DNA from: BOG-908 sp965198855
GTDB lineage: Bacteria; Pseudomonadota; Alphaproteobacteria; Acetobacterales; Acetobacteraceae
NCBI GenBank assembly: GCA_965198855.1
Contig: CBDAPZ010000002.1
Location: 1,736,001-1,800,000 of the forward strand
Length of the DNA stretch: 64,000 bases
Direction of reading: 5' to 3'
Shown: piece by piece, positions 26,276-35,541 of the stretch
Layout: every line of letters starts with the position of its first letter
Position numbering within the stretch: position 1 is the stretch's first letter
Position numbers and translations under genes: made by a program
The notes under the pieces: generated by a model
The model's input: only the letters and a program-made list of their open reading frames with translations
What the model was told of the DNA's origin: nothing
Databases searched by the model: none

Positions 26276-27502
26276 ATGGTCGCACTTGCAAAGATCCATG
26301 TGCCGCAAGCCGCCTCCGGCTTTGGCGATGCAGAACCTTACATCAAGATTGCCCGCGAGTTGCGCCCGCTCTTATCTCGGGAAGCTCCTGAAGGCGACAG
26401 ATTGCGCGCGCCTTCGCCGGCTGCGGAGAAAGCGCTGCTCGACAATGGGTTGTTGAGCATGCTCCTGCCGCAGCGCTGGGGCGGCGCCGGCTTGTCGATG
26501 ACCGGCTTCGCGAAGGTGCAAATGGAGTTAGGCAAGGGTGATCCGTCGATTTCCTGGGTTTCACAAATCGTCAATGGCACAACCTGGGTTGCCAGCCTTA
26601 CATCGGACGCAACACAGGAAGCGCTATTCGGGGAAGGCCCCAAGCTCGTATGCGGCGCCTATAATCCGCCGGGAAAGGCGCGCAAGGTTGACGGTGGTTA
26701 CATCGTCAATGGTGCATGGCCGTATACATCAGGATCCCGCCAAGCCTATTGGGCACAGTCGGGCGTGCTGATCGAAGCCAACGAAGGCCCGGTCGTTCCC
26801 GGCATCAACATGTGCTACATCCCGTTCAGCCAGATCGAGATGCAGGATACCTGGTATATGACCGGCATGCAGGGCACCGGATCTGATACCTCCATCGCGC
26901 GGGATGTATTCGTCCCCGATCACTTGATGGTCACGATGGACAAACCCTTTGGCCACGTTGAACCGAACAAACGCCACACCGGCGCCCCTTCGGACATATT
27001 GCCGGTGGTGCCTTCCGTTCGTGCCACAGGACTTGCCCAGTTACTTGGTGCCGCCGAAGCCATGCTGGAAATCGTCGAAGCGGAGTCGAAGAAAAAGACG
27101 ATCGTGACGACATTCTTCAAATCCCGTGTCGACTCGGGCGCAGTGTTGCACGATCTAGGCGAAGTGGCCGCCCAACTGGACACCGCACGCCTGCTGTTGT
27201 TCACAACGACTGGAACGCTCGACGAGGTGGCACTCACCGGCCGCGAATTCCCCACGCTCGAACGGGCCAAACATAAGGCACAGAGCGCGCAAGTGGTGGA
27301 ACTGATCCATAAATCCATTGAAACCATGATGTTTATCTCGGGATCTTCAGCCTTTGCGCTGTCGAACCCGCTGAGCCGCTATTGGCGCGATATCCATGTC
27401 GGGCTGCGGCACATCACGAACGTGCCTTTCTTGAGCTATGAGATCTATGCGCGTGACCGTATGGACGTGAAGCCGAATATCACACCGGTTGGGGCTTATT
27501 AA
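26276..27502 (+). CDS. Flavin-dependent monooxygenase of the acyl-CoA dehydrogenase fold
   Basis: 408 aa. It has the acyl-CoA dehydrogenase fold but the pattern of two-component flavin monooxygenases such as HsaA/DszC-type enzymes: MLLPQRWGGAGLSM, WVSQIVNGTTW, WPYTSGSRQA and GTGSDTSIARDVFVP. Such enzymes hydroxylate with reduced FMN/FAD supplied by a separate reductase, which is not obvious nearby. The gene follows TetR by 3 bp and is probably in the same operon. Confidence 0.82.
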   Translation: MVALAKIHVPQAASGFGDAEPYIKIARELRPLLSREAPEGDRLRAPSPAAEKALLDNGLLSMLLPQRWGGAGLSMTGFAKVQMELGKGDPSISWVSQIVNGTTWVASLTSDATQEALFGEGPKLVCGAYNPPGKARKVDGGYIVNGAWPYTSGSRQAYWAQSGVLIEANEGPVVPGINMCYIPFSQIEMQDTWYMTGMQGTGSDTSIARDVFVPDHLMVTMDKPFGHVEPNKRHTGAPSDILPVVPSVRATGLAQLLGAAEAMLEIVEAESKKKTIVTTFFKSRVDSGAVLHDLGEVAAQLDTARLLLFTTTGTLDEVALTGREFPTLERAKHKAQSAQVVELIHKSIETMMFISGSSAFALSNPLSRYWRDIHVGLRHITNVPFLSYEIYARDRMDVKPNITPVGAY

Positions 27503-27503
27503 G

Positions 27504-27546
27504 GAAGGTCTTCTTTTCCGAAGAGAAGAAGCAAAAGACTTTTGTG
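27504..27546. repeat. Single hairpin repeat between convergent genes
   Basis: GTCTTCTTTTCC / GAAGAGAAGAAGC followed by AAAAGACTTTTGTG, immediately after the flavin monooxygenase stop and facing the end of the CoA-transferase family gene. Confidence 0.85.
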
Positions 27547-27580
27547 TTGTTGAGGTGCGCGTTGATCCAACCCGCGCGCC

Positions 27581-28660
27581 TCAATGCCATAATTCGGAAG
27601 CTTCGCGCAGGGAGATTGTTTGCGGCTCGGAGACCTGTGCAAGCGTGGCGCTGAACCTTGGCGCCGGCGCTGGCTGTGCAATCCCATTGCGTACAAAAAA
27701 CGTTTGCCGCGACACGTTGTGGGGGTGATCCGGTGCCTCAGTCATCGATAGCACAGGTGTCACGCAAGCATCCGTGTCCACGAAAACCTCTGCCCACACA
27801 TCGCGCGGCCGGGACGCAAAGGCGGCCGCAAAATCCTTCGCCATGGCCGGCCAAATGTCGCGGTCGTTCTGCACATAGCGATCGCGTGGCAGGCCAAGCC
27901 CATCGAGCAAGGCTCCGAAAAAAGGCGCCTCCAACGCGCCGACTGCCACATATCCACCATCTGCGCAGGCGTAGCAGCGGTAGAACGGTGCTGCACCATC
28001 CAGCAGATTTTCGCCCCGTTTGTCTTTCCACAGGGCCGTCGGCAGAAACGCGAAATACAGGCTCATCAGGGCGGCAGTGCCATCTGTCATCGCGGCATCC
28101 ACCACTTGGCCCCGTCCGGTACGCTGGGCTGCGAGCAAAGCTGCAAGCATGCCGGCCAACAGAAACATCGCGCCACCGCCGTAATCGCCGACCAGGTTCA
28201 ACGGCACAGGCGGCGGTTCGCCCGGGTAACCCATGGCATGCAGGGCTCCGGTCAGCGCGATGTAATTCAGATCGTGCCCAGCTCGGACAGCGAGCGGGCC
28301 GGTTTGCCCCCAACCCGTCATGCGCCCAAACACCAGCCGATTGTTGCGCGCAAGGCAGATCTCGGGCCCAAGCCCAAGGCGTTCCATGACCCCTGGCCGA
28401 AATCCTTCGATTAAACCATCAGCCTTGCCGATGATGTCAAGCGCGGCTGCCTGGTCAGTGATGTTTTTCAGATCGACATATGCTACCTTGCGGCTGCGAT
28501 GGAGCACCGCGCCGCCAACATCGTCCCATGCGGCATCCGCTCGCGGCGGCCGGGCGAGTCGTATAATGTCCGCCCCCATATCGGCCAGGAGCATGGCTGC
28601 AAGCGGCACTGGGCCGATCGCATCCATTTCGACAAGTCGGATGCCTTCGAGAGGGCCCAC
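27581..28660 (-). CDS. CaiB/BaiF family protein, alpha-methylacyl-CoA racemase-like
   Basis: 359 aa class III CoA-transferase fold. The residues used by alpha-methylacyl-CoA racemases appear conserved: His in RAGHDLNYIALTG, Asp in VGDYGGGAMF and Glu in VAVGALE. Racemases of this type invert the 2-methyl centre of branched acyl-CoA so that acyl-CoA dehydrogenase can act, as in isoprenoid and sterol side-chain degradation. A CoA-transferase role cannot be excluded. Followed downstream by convergent genes; upstream lies a repeat and the BKACE gene. Confidence 0.85.
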   Translation of the reverse strand: MGPLEGIRLVEMDAIGPVPLAAMLLADMGADIIRLARPPRADAAWDDVGGAVLHRSRKVAYVDLKNITDQAAALDIIGKADGLIEGFRPGVMERLGLGPEICLARNNRLVFGRMTGWGQTGPLAVRAGHDLNYIALTGALHAMGYPGEPPPVPLNLVGDYGGGAMFLLAGMLAALLAAQRTGRGQVVDAAMTDGTAALMSLYFAFLPTALWKDKRGENLLDGAAPFYRCYACADGGYVAVGALEAPFFGALLDGLGLPRDRYVQNDRDIWPAMAKDFAAAFASRPRDVWAEVFVDTDACVTPVLSMTEAPDHPHNVSRQTFFVRNGIAQPAPAPRFSATLAQVSEPQTISLREASELWH

Positions 28661-28667
28661 GTGCTAT

Positions 28668-28716
28668 AAAGACGTAAAAATTTTTTTTCTCTTTTTTAAA
28701 AAAAAGAGCATTCTTC
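28668..28716. repeat. Single hairpin repeat between minus-strand genes
   Basis: GACGTAAAAATTTTTTTT, then CTCTTTTTTAAAAAAAAGAG, right-hand orientation, directly after the stop of the BKACE gene and before the racemase-like gene; a likely terminator. Confidence 0.75.
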
Positions 28717-28722
28717 CTGCCT

Positions 28723-29652
28723 TCATATCTCCGTCCGATCCCCGCCTTTCAAATCCAGTATCGCCCGCGCCTCCGCCGGTGTCGCCACCTGCAGCCCAAG
28801 CCCTTCGATGATTTGCCGTGCGCTACGCACCTGTTCCGCATTGCTCTCAGCCAGGCGTCCACGCCCGCCCCAAAGCGAGTCCTCGAGTCCCACGCGCACA
28901 TTTCCACCCATGGCCGCCGCCATCGCGACGATTGGCATTTGTCTTGCCCCAGCGCCAAGCACGGACCATTCAAACTGGTCACCAAACAGCCGGTCTGCCG
29001 TGCGCTTCATATGCATGACGTCGTCGGGGTGAGAGCCGATGCCGCCCAGAATGCCGAACACCGTCTGTACGAACAAAGGCGGCGTGACGAGCTTCCGATC
29101 GAGAAAATGCGCAAGGTTGTAAAGGTGCGCCGTATCGTAACATTCGAACTCGAAGCGCGTGCCCTTCGGCGAGAGTACGCCAAGCAGCCTTTCGATGTCC
29201 GCATAGGTATTCTTGAACACCAGATCGCGCGAGGCTTCCAGCGCCGGCGCTTCCCAGGCGTGCTTGAACTCCTGGTATCGATTCAACATTGGAAACAGTC
29301 CGAATCCCATCGTGCCCATATTCAGCGAGGCCACTTCGGGCGCGAAGGTTGCGGCTGGCCTGATGCGTTCGTCCACGCTCATCCATGGTGCGCCGCCGGT
29401 CGTCAGATTCAGCACAGCGTCCGAACGTTGTTTGATCACTTGGAGGAACGGCTTGAAGAGATCGGGAGTCTGGTCGGGCTGGCCAGTTTGCGGGTTGCGG
29501 GCATGCAGATGGATGATGGCAGCCCCCGCCTCCGCGGCACCTATGGCCGATTCGGCTATCTCATCGGCTGTGACCGGCAGGAAGGGCGACATCGAGGGCG
29601 TGTGGATTGCCCCCGTAATCGCGCAGCTGATGATGACCTTGCCTTTTGCCAT
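28723..29652 (-). CDS. BKACE (beta-keto acid cleavage enzyme) family protein
   Basis: 309 aa. The start at 29652 has AAGG 7 bp upstream. The zinc-binding HxH is in IIHLHARNP, and further family features are VIISCAITGAIHTPSM, LNLTTGG and GNVRVGLEDSLW. BKACE enzymes condense a beta-keto acid with acetyl-CoA to give acetoacetate and a CoA ester. It could release a new acyl-CoA from a keto-acid intermediate. A candidate shared operator lies 59 bp upstream of the start. Confidence 0.9.
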   Translation of the reverse strand: MAKGKVIISCAITGAIHTPSMSPFLPVTADEIAESAIGAAEAGAAIIHLHARNPQTGQPDQTPDLFKPFLQVIKQRSDAVLNLTTGGAPWMSVDERIRPAATFAPEVASLNMGTMGFGLFPMLNRYQEFKHAWEAPALEASRDLVFKNTYADIERLLGVLSPKGTRFEFECYDTAHLYNLAHFLDRKLVTPPLFVQTVFGILGGIGSHPDDVMHMKRTADRLFGDQFEWSVLGAGARQMPIVAMAAAMGGNVRVGLEDSLWGGRGRLAESNAEQVRSARQIIEGLGLQVATPAEARAILDLKGGDRTEI

Positions 29653-29711
29653 TGAAACGCCTTCTGAACCACCGACGTCCAAACTCATTGCAGGGGGACG
29701 CCGGTAGGCCA

Positions 29712-29727
29712 TCTTTCTTGCGATAGG
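29712..29727. promoter_or_regulatory. Candidate operator of the shared palindrome family (TCTTTC-TTGC-GATAGG)
   Basis: The GATAGG half is perfect and the other half is degenerate. It lies 59 bp upstream of the BKACE start. An additional GGTAGG half-site lies at 29703. Confidence 0.5.
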
Positions 29728-29751
29728 GGAGCGCGTTGTTCTAGAATTCCT

Positions 29752-32424
29752 TCAAGCCAGCACACCGAGTTGCCGGGCCCGCATGACGGCCTGCGGTCGC
29801 CGCCTGACGCCGAGCTTGTCATAGATCTGCTGCATGTACCATTTGACGGTACCCTCGGTCAGCCCAAGACGATTGCCGATCTCACGGTTCCGCAGACCGC
29901 CGCCGACCATTACCAGAATGTCGAGCTCACGGCTAACAAGTTTGCTGCCTAAAGCACACTCCTCTTCTGGCAAAAGCGACGGCGATCCGCGGAATGCCGC
30001 CACCAAGCTTGCCGCAAACTGGTCGGTGACCGTATCGAGCGCCGGACCTTGGCCGTAGGCTTCTGTCAACAAGGAGCCGATGGCATCACCCTCGTCGAGG
30101 AACATGCGACTCCAGCCGGCGGGGGCGGCCAGTGTCACCGCTTCGCGCACCGCGCGGCGTGCTTCCGATCTGTCCCCGGCTAGCACCGCGATTTCCGCGA
30201 GCAGGAGTTCGAAGATCGCGGCGGAGCGCACCGCGCCGGAGCGGCGTACGAGTTCGCTCCAGCGCTTTGCCACCTTGCGCGCGCGGGTCAGCCGATGGTT
30301 GTGCGTTTCGATGCGCAGCCAGGCGATGGCAACGCTCTCGTGCTGGCGCGTCGGCGTCAAGGTCGGAAACGGTTCAAGATCGGCCGGCTGGTCACCGGCT
30401 GCAAACGCTGCCTCAGCCTGCTGTAGATGCCCGCTCCTGATCAGGATTCGCACCTGCTCTGCCACCACCGCGGCCCGCAAGCGGTCCAGTCCGCATTCGA
30501 TGGCAACGAGATGGGCTTCTTCGAGGCCTATGAGCGCCTCGGCAATCTTGCCGTCCGCAGCGAGCAGGCGGGCGTGCACCAGATGCCCTGCGCCCAACTG
30601 GTCTGCAAAGCTCCATTGCCGCGCCGCGGGGAGATGCGAATCGACCAGCACGCGCGCGGCAGCCAGGTCTCCTCGCTCGTAAAGCAGCTCCGCCAGCGGC
30701 AGCGCAGGCAATGCAGCAAGCCCTGAACCATCCCCCTGCAGGGAACGCGCCAGATCGAAAGCCTCGTTGAGCATGGTGCGTGCTGCTTCGGTCTTGCCTT
30801 GCGCCATCAGCGTCGGTGCTACCGAGGCTTTCAGGGCGATGGAAGCGAAATCCGAACCTGGCCGATGCAGGGCCCGGCGTGTTTCTGCCTCCAGCTTCAA
30901 TGTATCGTGGAAATGATAGAGTTCCCGTCTCGCGGACATCAATTGGGCCAGCAAGGTACAGCTCAGATAAGGCTCGTCGTCGCCGTATTCTGCCAACAGG
31001 CGCTCGGCGCGACGTTCCAGCCCCGCCATGTCATCGCGTGCGGCCAGCAGCATGATCCGGCGGTGTTCGATCGCACGGGCCACTTGATGCTGCTCTAAAT
31101 CGCTCAGCTCGCCATTGGCCACCGAAGTCTGCAACGAGGATTCTGCCATCCCGATCAGCGACTCTGCCGAGGTGAACGCAAGTTGCCGGGTCCGTCGCCA
31201 GGCGAGTGCCAGCAAGAGCATTCTGCGGCCAGCGAGCAGGGGCCGTGGCAGCCCCGTGCCAAGCTCATCAATGCGATAGAGGAATCCCGTATAGGTGAGC
31301 TTCTCTGCCAAAGCATCAAGCTGGTCTGCCAGAAAAACCTGGTCGCGCGTCTTTTCGGCATGATTGATGGCGCGCAATGCATCACCGGTCGTGCTGAAAT
31401 GCAGGCTGGCGCGGCGGTGAAGAGCCGCGGCACGTGCGGGATCGCGATCGTTGAGGCGGCGCAGAACCATTTCACGAAACAGCGGATGCATGCGGTAGAA
31501 TACCCGCTCCGAATCGCGCGCTTCCACGAAAAGGCCCGCTTCCTCCACGGTTTCCAGCATGCGACGTGCATCCTCATGCCCCGCCACGGCGGCGCAGGCA
31601 GACGGTGTCAGCTCATCCAGAACCGTTGTATCGACAAGAAACTTGCGCAGTGGCAGCGCTTGCAGCGCCATCACCTCCTCGTCGAAATAGGCCTCGAAAT
31701 CGCGCTTCAGGCCGCTTACCCGATTATTGTCTTCGCCGCCGAATGACCATTCGCGGCGATGCATCTTGCCCGCCATGACGATACCCGCAGCCCAACCCTG
31801 GGTATCGTCGGTCAGTCGTTGCACCAGCCCCGCATCCACCGGGCCACGGCCGTTGCGCGAGATGAAATTCGCAGCATCGGGTACGGAGAAGCGCAGATCA
31901 TCTGGTCCGATTTCAAGCAGGCAGCCGAGGGAGCGCAGCCGCGCCACCGGCACGGTCGAGCGGCTGCGCGAAACGATAATAGTGGTCAGTGCATCGCGCG
32001 CGCTGGCGACAATTTGCGAGACCAGGCCGAAGACATCGGGCGGCAGAAGCTGCGCGTCGTCGATGATCAACACTGGGCGGCAGGGCTGTTCGGTCGCCAG
32101 AAGGGCCAGCAATTCGTTGATCGGGCGGGCCGTCGCCAGATTGGCTGCGGGAAGGTTCTTGGCAATGGCCGCAGAAAGCGCTGCGGTGAACTCGGCGAGA
32201 TTGGTAATGCCCGCGCGGGCCGCAAGCCACAGCACTGTTCGCCCGCGTTCGGCGAGGATGCGCGACCAATAGAGCGCCGCCGTGGTCTTGCCGTATCCGG
32301 CCGGCGCGCAGATCGTGGTAACACGCGTCTCGTCTATCGCGTCGCTCAGTTCAAGCAGCCTGGCGCGCTCGACGAAGGTGCGTACATGGCGCGGTTGCGC
32401 TATCGCAGTGGAAACAACTCCCAT
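29752..32424 (-). CDS. Large LuxR-family ATP-dependent activator (LAL/MalT-like)
   Basis: 890 aa. An AAA/STAND NTPase domain comes first, with Walker A APAGYGKTT at about residues 40-48 and Walker B VLIIDDAQ. Then comes a long helical, TPR-like sensor region, and a C-terminal LuxR helix-turn-helix (SRELDILVMVGGGLRNREIG ... LTEGTVKWYMQQIYDKLGV) in the last 65 residues. Such proteins bind an inducer and ATP, oligomerise and activate transcription. GAGGGA lies upstream of the start. It is the best candidate to bind the palindrome found at many promoters here, including the near-perfect copy upstream of itself. Confidence 0.92.
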   Translation of the reverse strand: MGVVSTAIAQPRHVRTFVERARLLELSDAIDETRVTTICAPAGYGKTTAALYWSRILAERGRTVLWLAARAGITNLAEFTAALSAAIAKNLPAANLATARPINELLALLATEQPCRPVLIIDDAQLLPPDVFGLVSQIVASARDALTTIIVSRSRSTVPVARLRSLGCLLEIGPDDLRFSVPDAANFISRNGRGPVDAGLVQRLTDDTQGWAAGIVMAGKMHRREWSFGGEDNNRVSGLKRDFEAYFDEEVMALQALPLRKFLVDTTVLDELTPSACAAVAGHEDARRMLETVEEAGLFVEARDSERVFYRMHPLFREMVLRRLNDRDPARAAALHRRASLHFSTTGDALRAINHAEKTRDQVFLADQLDALAEKLTYTGFLYRIDELGTGLPRPLLAGRRMLLLALAWRRTRQLAFTSAESLIGMAESSLQTSVANGELSDLEQHQVARAIEHRRIMLLAARDDMAGLERRAERLLAEYGDDEPYLSCTLLAQLMSARRELYHFHDTLKLEAETRRALHRPGSDFASIALKASVAPTLMAQGKTEAARTMLNEAFDLARSLQGDGSGLAALPALPLAELLYERGDLAAARVLVDSHLPAARQWSFADQLGAGHLVHARLLAADGKIAEALIGLEEAHLVAIECGLDRLRAAVVAEQVRILIRSGHLQQAEAAFAAGDQPADLEPFPTLTPTRQHESVAIAWLRIETHNHRLTRARKVAKRWSELVRRSGAVRSAAIFELLLAEIAVLAGDRSEARRAVREAVTLAAPAGWSRMFLDEGDAIGSLLTEAYGQGPALDTVTDQFAASLVAAFRGSPSLLPEEECALGSKLVSRELDILVMVGGGLRNREIGNRLGLTEGTVKWYMQQIYDKLGVRRRPQAVMRARQLGVLA

Positions 32425-32514
32425 CTGACCGGTTCCCTCATTTTGCCGTCGTTATTCTTTTTCACGGCTACTGGACTAAGTGATCTGATCTGAACGTTTT
32501 GGCAAGTCTCCTTT

Positions 32515-32530
32515 CCTATCTAAAGATAGG
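32515..32530. promoter_or_regulatory. Best-matching operator of the shared palindrome family (CCTATC-TAAA-GATAGG)
   Basis: A perfect 6+4+6 palindrome, extended by T/A to 8-bp arms (32514-32531). It is central in the divergent region between the LuxR-type activator (start 32424) and the MDR gene (start 32618). It suggests autoregulation plus control of the MDR-SDR operon. Confidence 0.7.
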
Positions 32531-32617
32531 ATCAAAGGTTAGGCCCAGAACTCATGACGATTTGGGCGGCCTGCCGCCGGGGAAGCTGCCGGCAAACACA
32601 CAAAAAAGGTCAAGAAT

Positions 32618-33619
32618 ATGCGCGTGCTCGGCCTGCAGGCCGCTGACGGCCTCGACGCCGTTTCGTTGAACACCGTTCCAAATCCGTTACCCGGCCGAGG
32701 CGAGGTGCGTGTCGCGCTTCGCGCTGCGGCGCTGAACCATCGCGAGTTGTGGATCATGCGCGGCCAGTATCCTGGCATGGCGCTTCCCGCCACACTGGGT
32801 TGCGACGGGGCCGGCGTGATTGACGCAGTGGGGGAGGGCGGCGATGCAGCCATGATTGGCCAGGAGGTGGTGCTGTATCCCGGCCTGCGCTGGGGTGACG
32901 ATCCTCTTTACCCGGCGGCCGATTTCGGGCTGCTTGGCATGCCAGGGCCCGGCACGCTGGCGGATGCTATCGTTGCTCCTGCAACCAGCGCGATCGCTAA
33001 GCCCCCTCACCTCGATTTTGCTGCTGCAGCTGCCGTGCCTTTGGCGGCATTGACGGCATGGCGCGGCCTGGTGACGAAGGCCGCCATCCGGCCTGGCGAG
33101 AAGCTGCTGGTCACCGGCGCAGGCGGCGGTGTCGCAACGTTTGCAATCCTGTTGGGCGTGGCGATGGGTGCGAAGGTGTTTGTGACCAGCGGGAACGATG
33201 CCACCTTGGCGCGTGCACAGACGCTCGGTGCCAGTGCTGGTTTTAATTACAACGATGAAGCGTGGCGCAAAGCTCTACCGAAAGCCACCGGCGGCATCGA
33301 CGTCGTCTTCGATGGCGCCCCTGGCGCCGGCTATGCTTCGTATGGCCGTGCCCTCTCCATGGGCGCGCGCGTCGTTGTTTACGGCTCCACCGGCGGCATG
33401 AGTTTCCCAGTGAACGCGCCGGAGCTGTTCCTGAAGAACGTGCAGCTCATTGGAACCAATGTCGGCAACCTTGCCGAATTCGCCGCCATGATCGCTTTCG
33501 TCGCCAAGCACAGCATTGAACCCGTGATCGATCGAAGCTTTAAGCTGGACGAGGCAAAGGCGGCGCTCTCCTATCTGGAGAACGGCCACAGTTTCGGCAA
33601 GATCGTGATCACGCAATGA
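32618..33619 (+). CDS. MDR-family zinc-type/quinone oxidoreductase
   Basis: 333 aa medium-chain dehydrogenase/reductase. It has the GroES-like N-terminal part (ALNHRELWIMRGQYPG, LGCDGAGVIDAVGEGG) and the NAD(P) fold VTGAGGGVATFAILLG near residue 166, and ends with LENGHSFGKIVI. Family members reduce enones or oxidise alcohols. The stop overlaps the next SDR start (ATGA). Expression is probably tied to the divergent LuxR activator. Confidence 0.88.
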   Translation: MRVLGLQAADGLDAVSLNTVPNPLPGRGEVRVALRAAALNHRELWIMRGQYPGMALPATLGCDGAGVIDAVGEGGDAAMIGQEVVLYPGLRWGDDPLYPAADFGLLGMPGPGTLADAIVAPATSAIAKPPHLDFAAAAAVPLAALTAWRGLVTKAAIRPGEKLLVTGAGGGVATFAILLGVAMGAKVFVTSGNDATLARAQTLGASAGFNYNDEAWRKALPKATGGIDVVFDGAPGAGYASYGRALSMGARVVVYGSTGGMSFPVNAPELFLKNVQLIGTNVGNLAEFAAMIAFVAKHSIEPVIDRSFKLDEAKAALSYLENGHSFGKIVITQ

Positions 33620-34398
33620 CCGATGGCCTGTTCAGCCTTGCCGGGAAGCGCGCTCTGGTCACTGGCGGCGCACAAGGCCTAGGCCGCATGATTGCCGAAG
33701 GTCTGCTACGTGCCGGCGCCACTGTCACCATCACCTCACGCAAGGCCGAGACCGTGGCGCATGCCGCGGCCGAGATGGCGGAGCTTGGTGCCTGCCTGCC
33801 GCTGGCCGCCGATCTCTCCACGCCGGAAGCCGCCGTCGATCTCGTGCGCCGTTATCGTGAACACCACGACGGCCTCGACATTCTCGTCAACAATGCCGGC
33901 AAAACCTGGGGCGCGCCTTTCGAAACTTTTCCCGATCGCGCCTGGGCCGGCGTGATGGCGGTGAACGTGCAAACACCCTTCAAGATGGTGCAGGAATTTT
34001 TGCCCGAGCTTACCGCAAGCGGTTCCGGTGGCGATCCCGCGCGGGTCATCAATATCGGCTCCGTAGCGGGCACCCGTATCGAGCCATTGCAGGCTTATAG
34101 CTACGGCGCCAGCAAGGCCGCGATCCATCAGCTTAGCCGGCAACTCGCCAACGACCTCTCCCACCTCAACATTACCGTCAATGCCGTTCTGCCGGGGTTT
34201 TTCCCAACCTCCATGACCGCGCATCTGCGCGACGATCAAGGCAAGGCAAAAGGCGTTCTTGACGGACATATTCCGCTGCGCCGACTTGGGCGGCCGGATG
34301 ACATCGCAGGCATTATCGTGTTTCTGTCGTCACGCGCGGGGTCTTATGTGACGGGCGCGGAGATACCGGTGGATGGTGGCGTTGTTGGATGTAGGTAA
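33616..34398 (+). CDS. SDR-family oxidoreductase
   Basis: 260 aa. Motifs: GGAQGLGRMIAEG, NNAGKTWG, NIGSVAG and YGASK; the end is VTGAEIPVDGGV. It is coupled by a 4-bp overlap to the MDR gene, so both probably act in the same step series. The substrate is unknown. Confidence 0.9.
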   Translation: MTDGLFSLAGKRALVTGGAQGLGRMIAEGLLRAGATVTITSRKAETVAHAAAEMAELGACLPLAADLSTPEAAVDLVRRYREHHDGLDILVNNAGKTWGAPFETFPDRAWAGVMAVNVQTPFKMVQEFLPELTASGSGGDPARVINIGSVAGTRIEPLQAYSYGASKAAIHQLSRQLANDLSHLNITVNAVLPGFFPTSMTAHLRDDQGKAKGVLDGHIPLRRLGRPDDIAGIIVFLSSRAGSYVTGAEIPVDGGVVGCR

Positions 34399-34399
34399 G

Positions 34400-34442
34400 G
34401 AAGCACTTCTTTTCTGAAGAAAAGAAGCACAAGACTTTTATG
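34400..34442. repeat. Single hairpin repeat between convergent genes
   Basis: CACTTCTTTTCTG / AAGAAAAGAAGC followed by ACAAGACTTTTATG. Its edge touches the stop codon of the minus-strand kinase-like gene. Confidence 0.85.
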
Positions 34443-35541
34443 TTATGAGAGCTACTGCCTTCGCTGTTTCCAGATCCTCATAGGCGGTGGTCAGACGTAG
34501 ATGGTTTAAGACACTTATTTCCCAACCATAATTTACTACGGGCGTGGTGAGCCAGCCGATATAGACGGCCCATATCAACGCGCGCCGATATTCCGTCCAG
34601 GTTTCCTCGAAGACGGGCACTGATGCCACGCCGTAGCGGCCCAAACTATCGAGATAATAGCGCAGAAGATCTTGCTCGTGCTTCCGGCGATCCTCGATGG
34701 AAAGCCCCGTGGCGATGATATAGTGCACATCGTGCATCGCATGGCCACGCACCGTGAGTTGCCAGTCGAGCAGACCGTGCCGGCCATTTGGCAAGCTGTA
34801 GGTATTGCCGAGATGTGCATCGCCGTGCAGCAGCGTTTGCGGCAATCGCGATTGGTGACGCTGCACGGCTTGCACGCCGGCCAGCAATGCATCACCGGTC
34901 GTCCGCAGACGCTGCACCATCTCACGCTTGAAATTTTCAGTATCGATTTCGTGCTGTATATAACGAGGCGCCAATCCGTTCATCAGCTCGGCGACGCCAC
35001 CCGCCAGATGCGTTTGCAGCCAGCCCAGATCGGCGCTGAAACGCGGGCTGTTCCAGAATGCCGCGTGCAGCGAGGCAATTGTATCGAGCAGGGCGCGCGC
35101 ATCGTCCGCACTCGTCTGCTGGGTTACATTAGGAAAATGCGCACTGCGGGCTGACAAATCCTCCAGAATGATACAAAAACGTGTAGTCGCAGCGTTGTAA
35201 TCTGCGCCGAAACACCGCGGCACTTCGATGGTGAGTTCAGGCCGGATCTTGTCGTAAAATGCTACTTCATTGGCATAGAACGGCGCCATGATGATATCAA
35301 CACCGCGTGCCAGCTTCAGCACCAGATGCTCCGGCAAGGCAGGCGGTGATCCGGCTGCATAGCTCACCTCCACCAACACCCGTCCTGCCGTCGAGACCAT
35401 CTGCTCGCCATAGGTTTTTGCGTCTGCAACCCGCACGCGCTCCACCCGAACGCCGGGCACTGTCTGCGCCATCAGCGCGGTTAGATAAGCGGGCGTCAGC
35501 CCCTCGGCCGAGACCGGATGCTCGTGCGGCCGGCTCGTCAT
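34438..35541 (-). CDS. Aminoglycoside phosphotransferase (APH)/choline-kinase-fold protein
   Basis: 367 aa. The kinase-like catalytic loop is LLHGDAHLGNTY (Asp and Asn of the Brenner motif), and the metal-binding Asp is in GLLDWQL. It would phosphorylate a small-molecule hydroxyl group, or a CoA-linked/alcohol substrate as in related catabolic APH proteins; antibiotic resistance is not implied. It is co-translated with the SnoaL-like gene upstream (ATGA overlap at 35538-35541). The substrate is unknown. Confidence 0.83.
   Translation of the reverse strand: MTSRPHEHPVSAEGLTPAYLTALMAQTVPGVRVERVRVADAKTYGEQMVSTAGRVLVEVSYAAGSPPALPEHLVLKLARGVDIIMAPFYANEVAFYDKIRPELTIEVPRCFGADYNAATTRFCIILEDLSARSAHFPNVTQQTSADDARALLDTIASLHAAFWNSPRFSADLGWLQTHLAGGVAELMNGLAPRYIQHEIDTENFKREMVQRLRTTGDALLAGVQAVQRHQSRLPQTLLHGDAHLGNTYSLPNGRHGLLDWQLTVRGHAMHDVHYIIATGLSIEDRRKHEQDLLRYYLDSLGRYGVASVPVFEETWTEYRRALIWAVYIGWLTTPVVNYGWEISVLNHLRLTTAYEDLETAKAVALIT

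Noticed and set aside
34438..35541. Reading the APH-fold gene as antibiotic resistance
   Set aside because: The fold covers many small-molecule kinases, and the context is catabolic; nothing points to a drug target.
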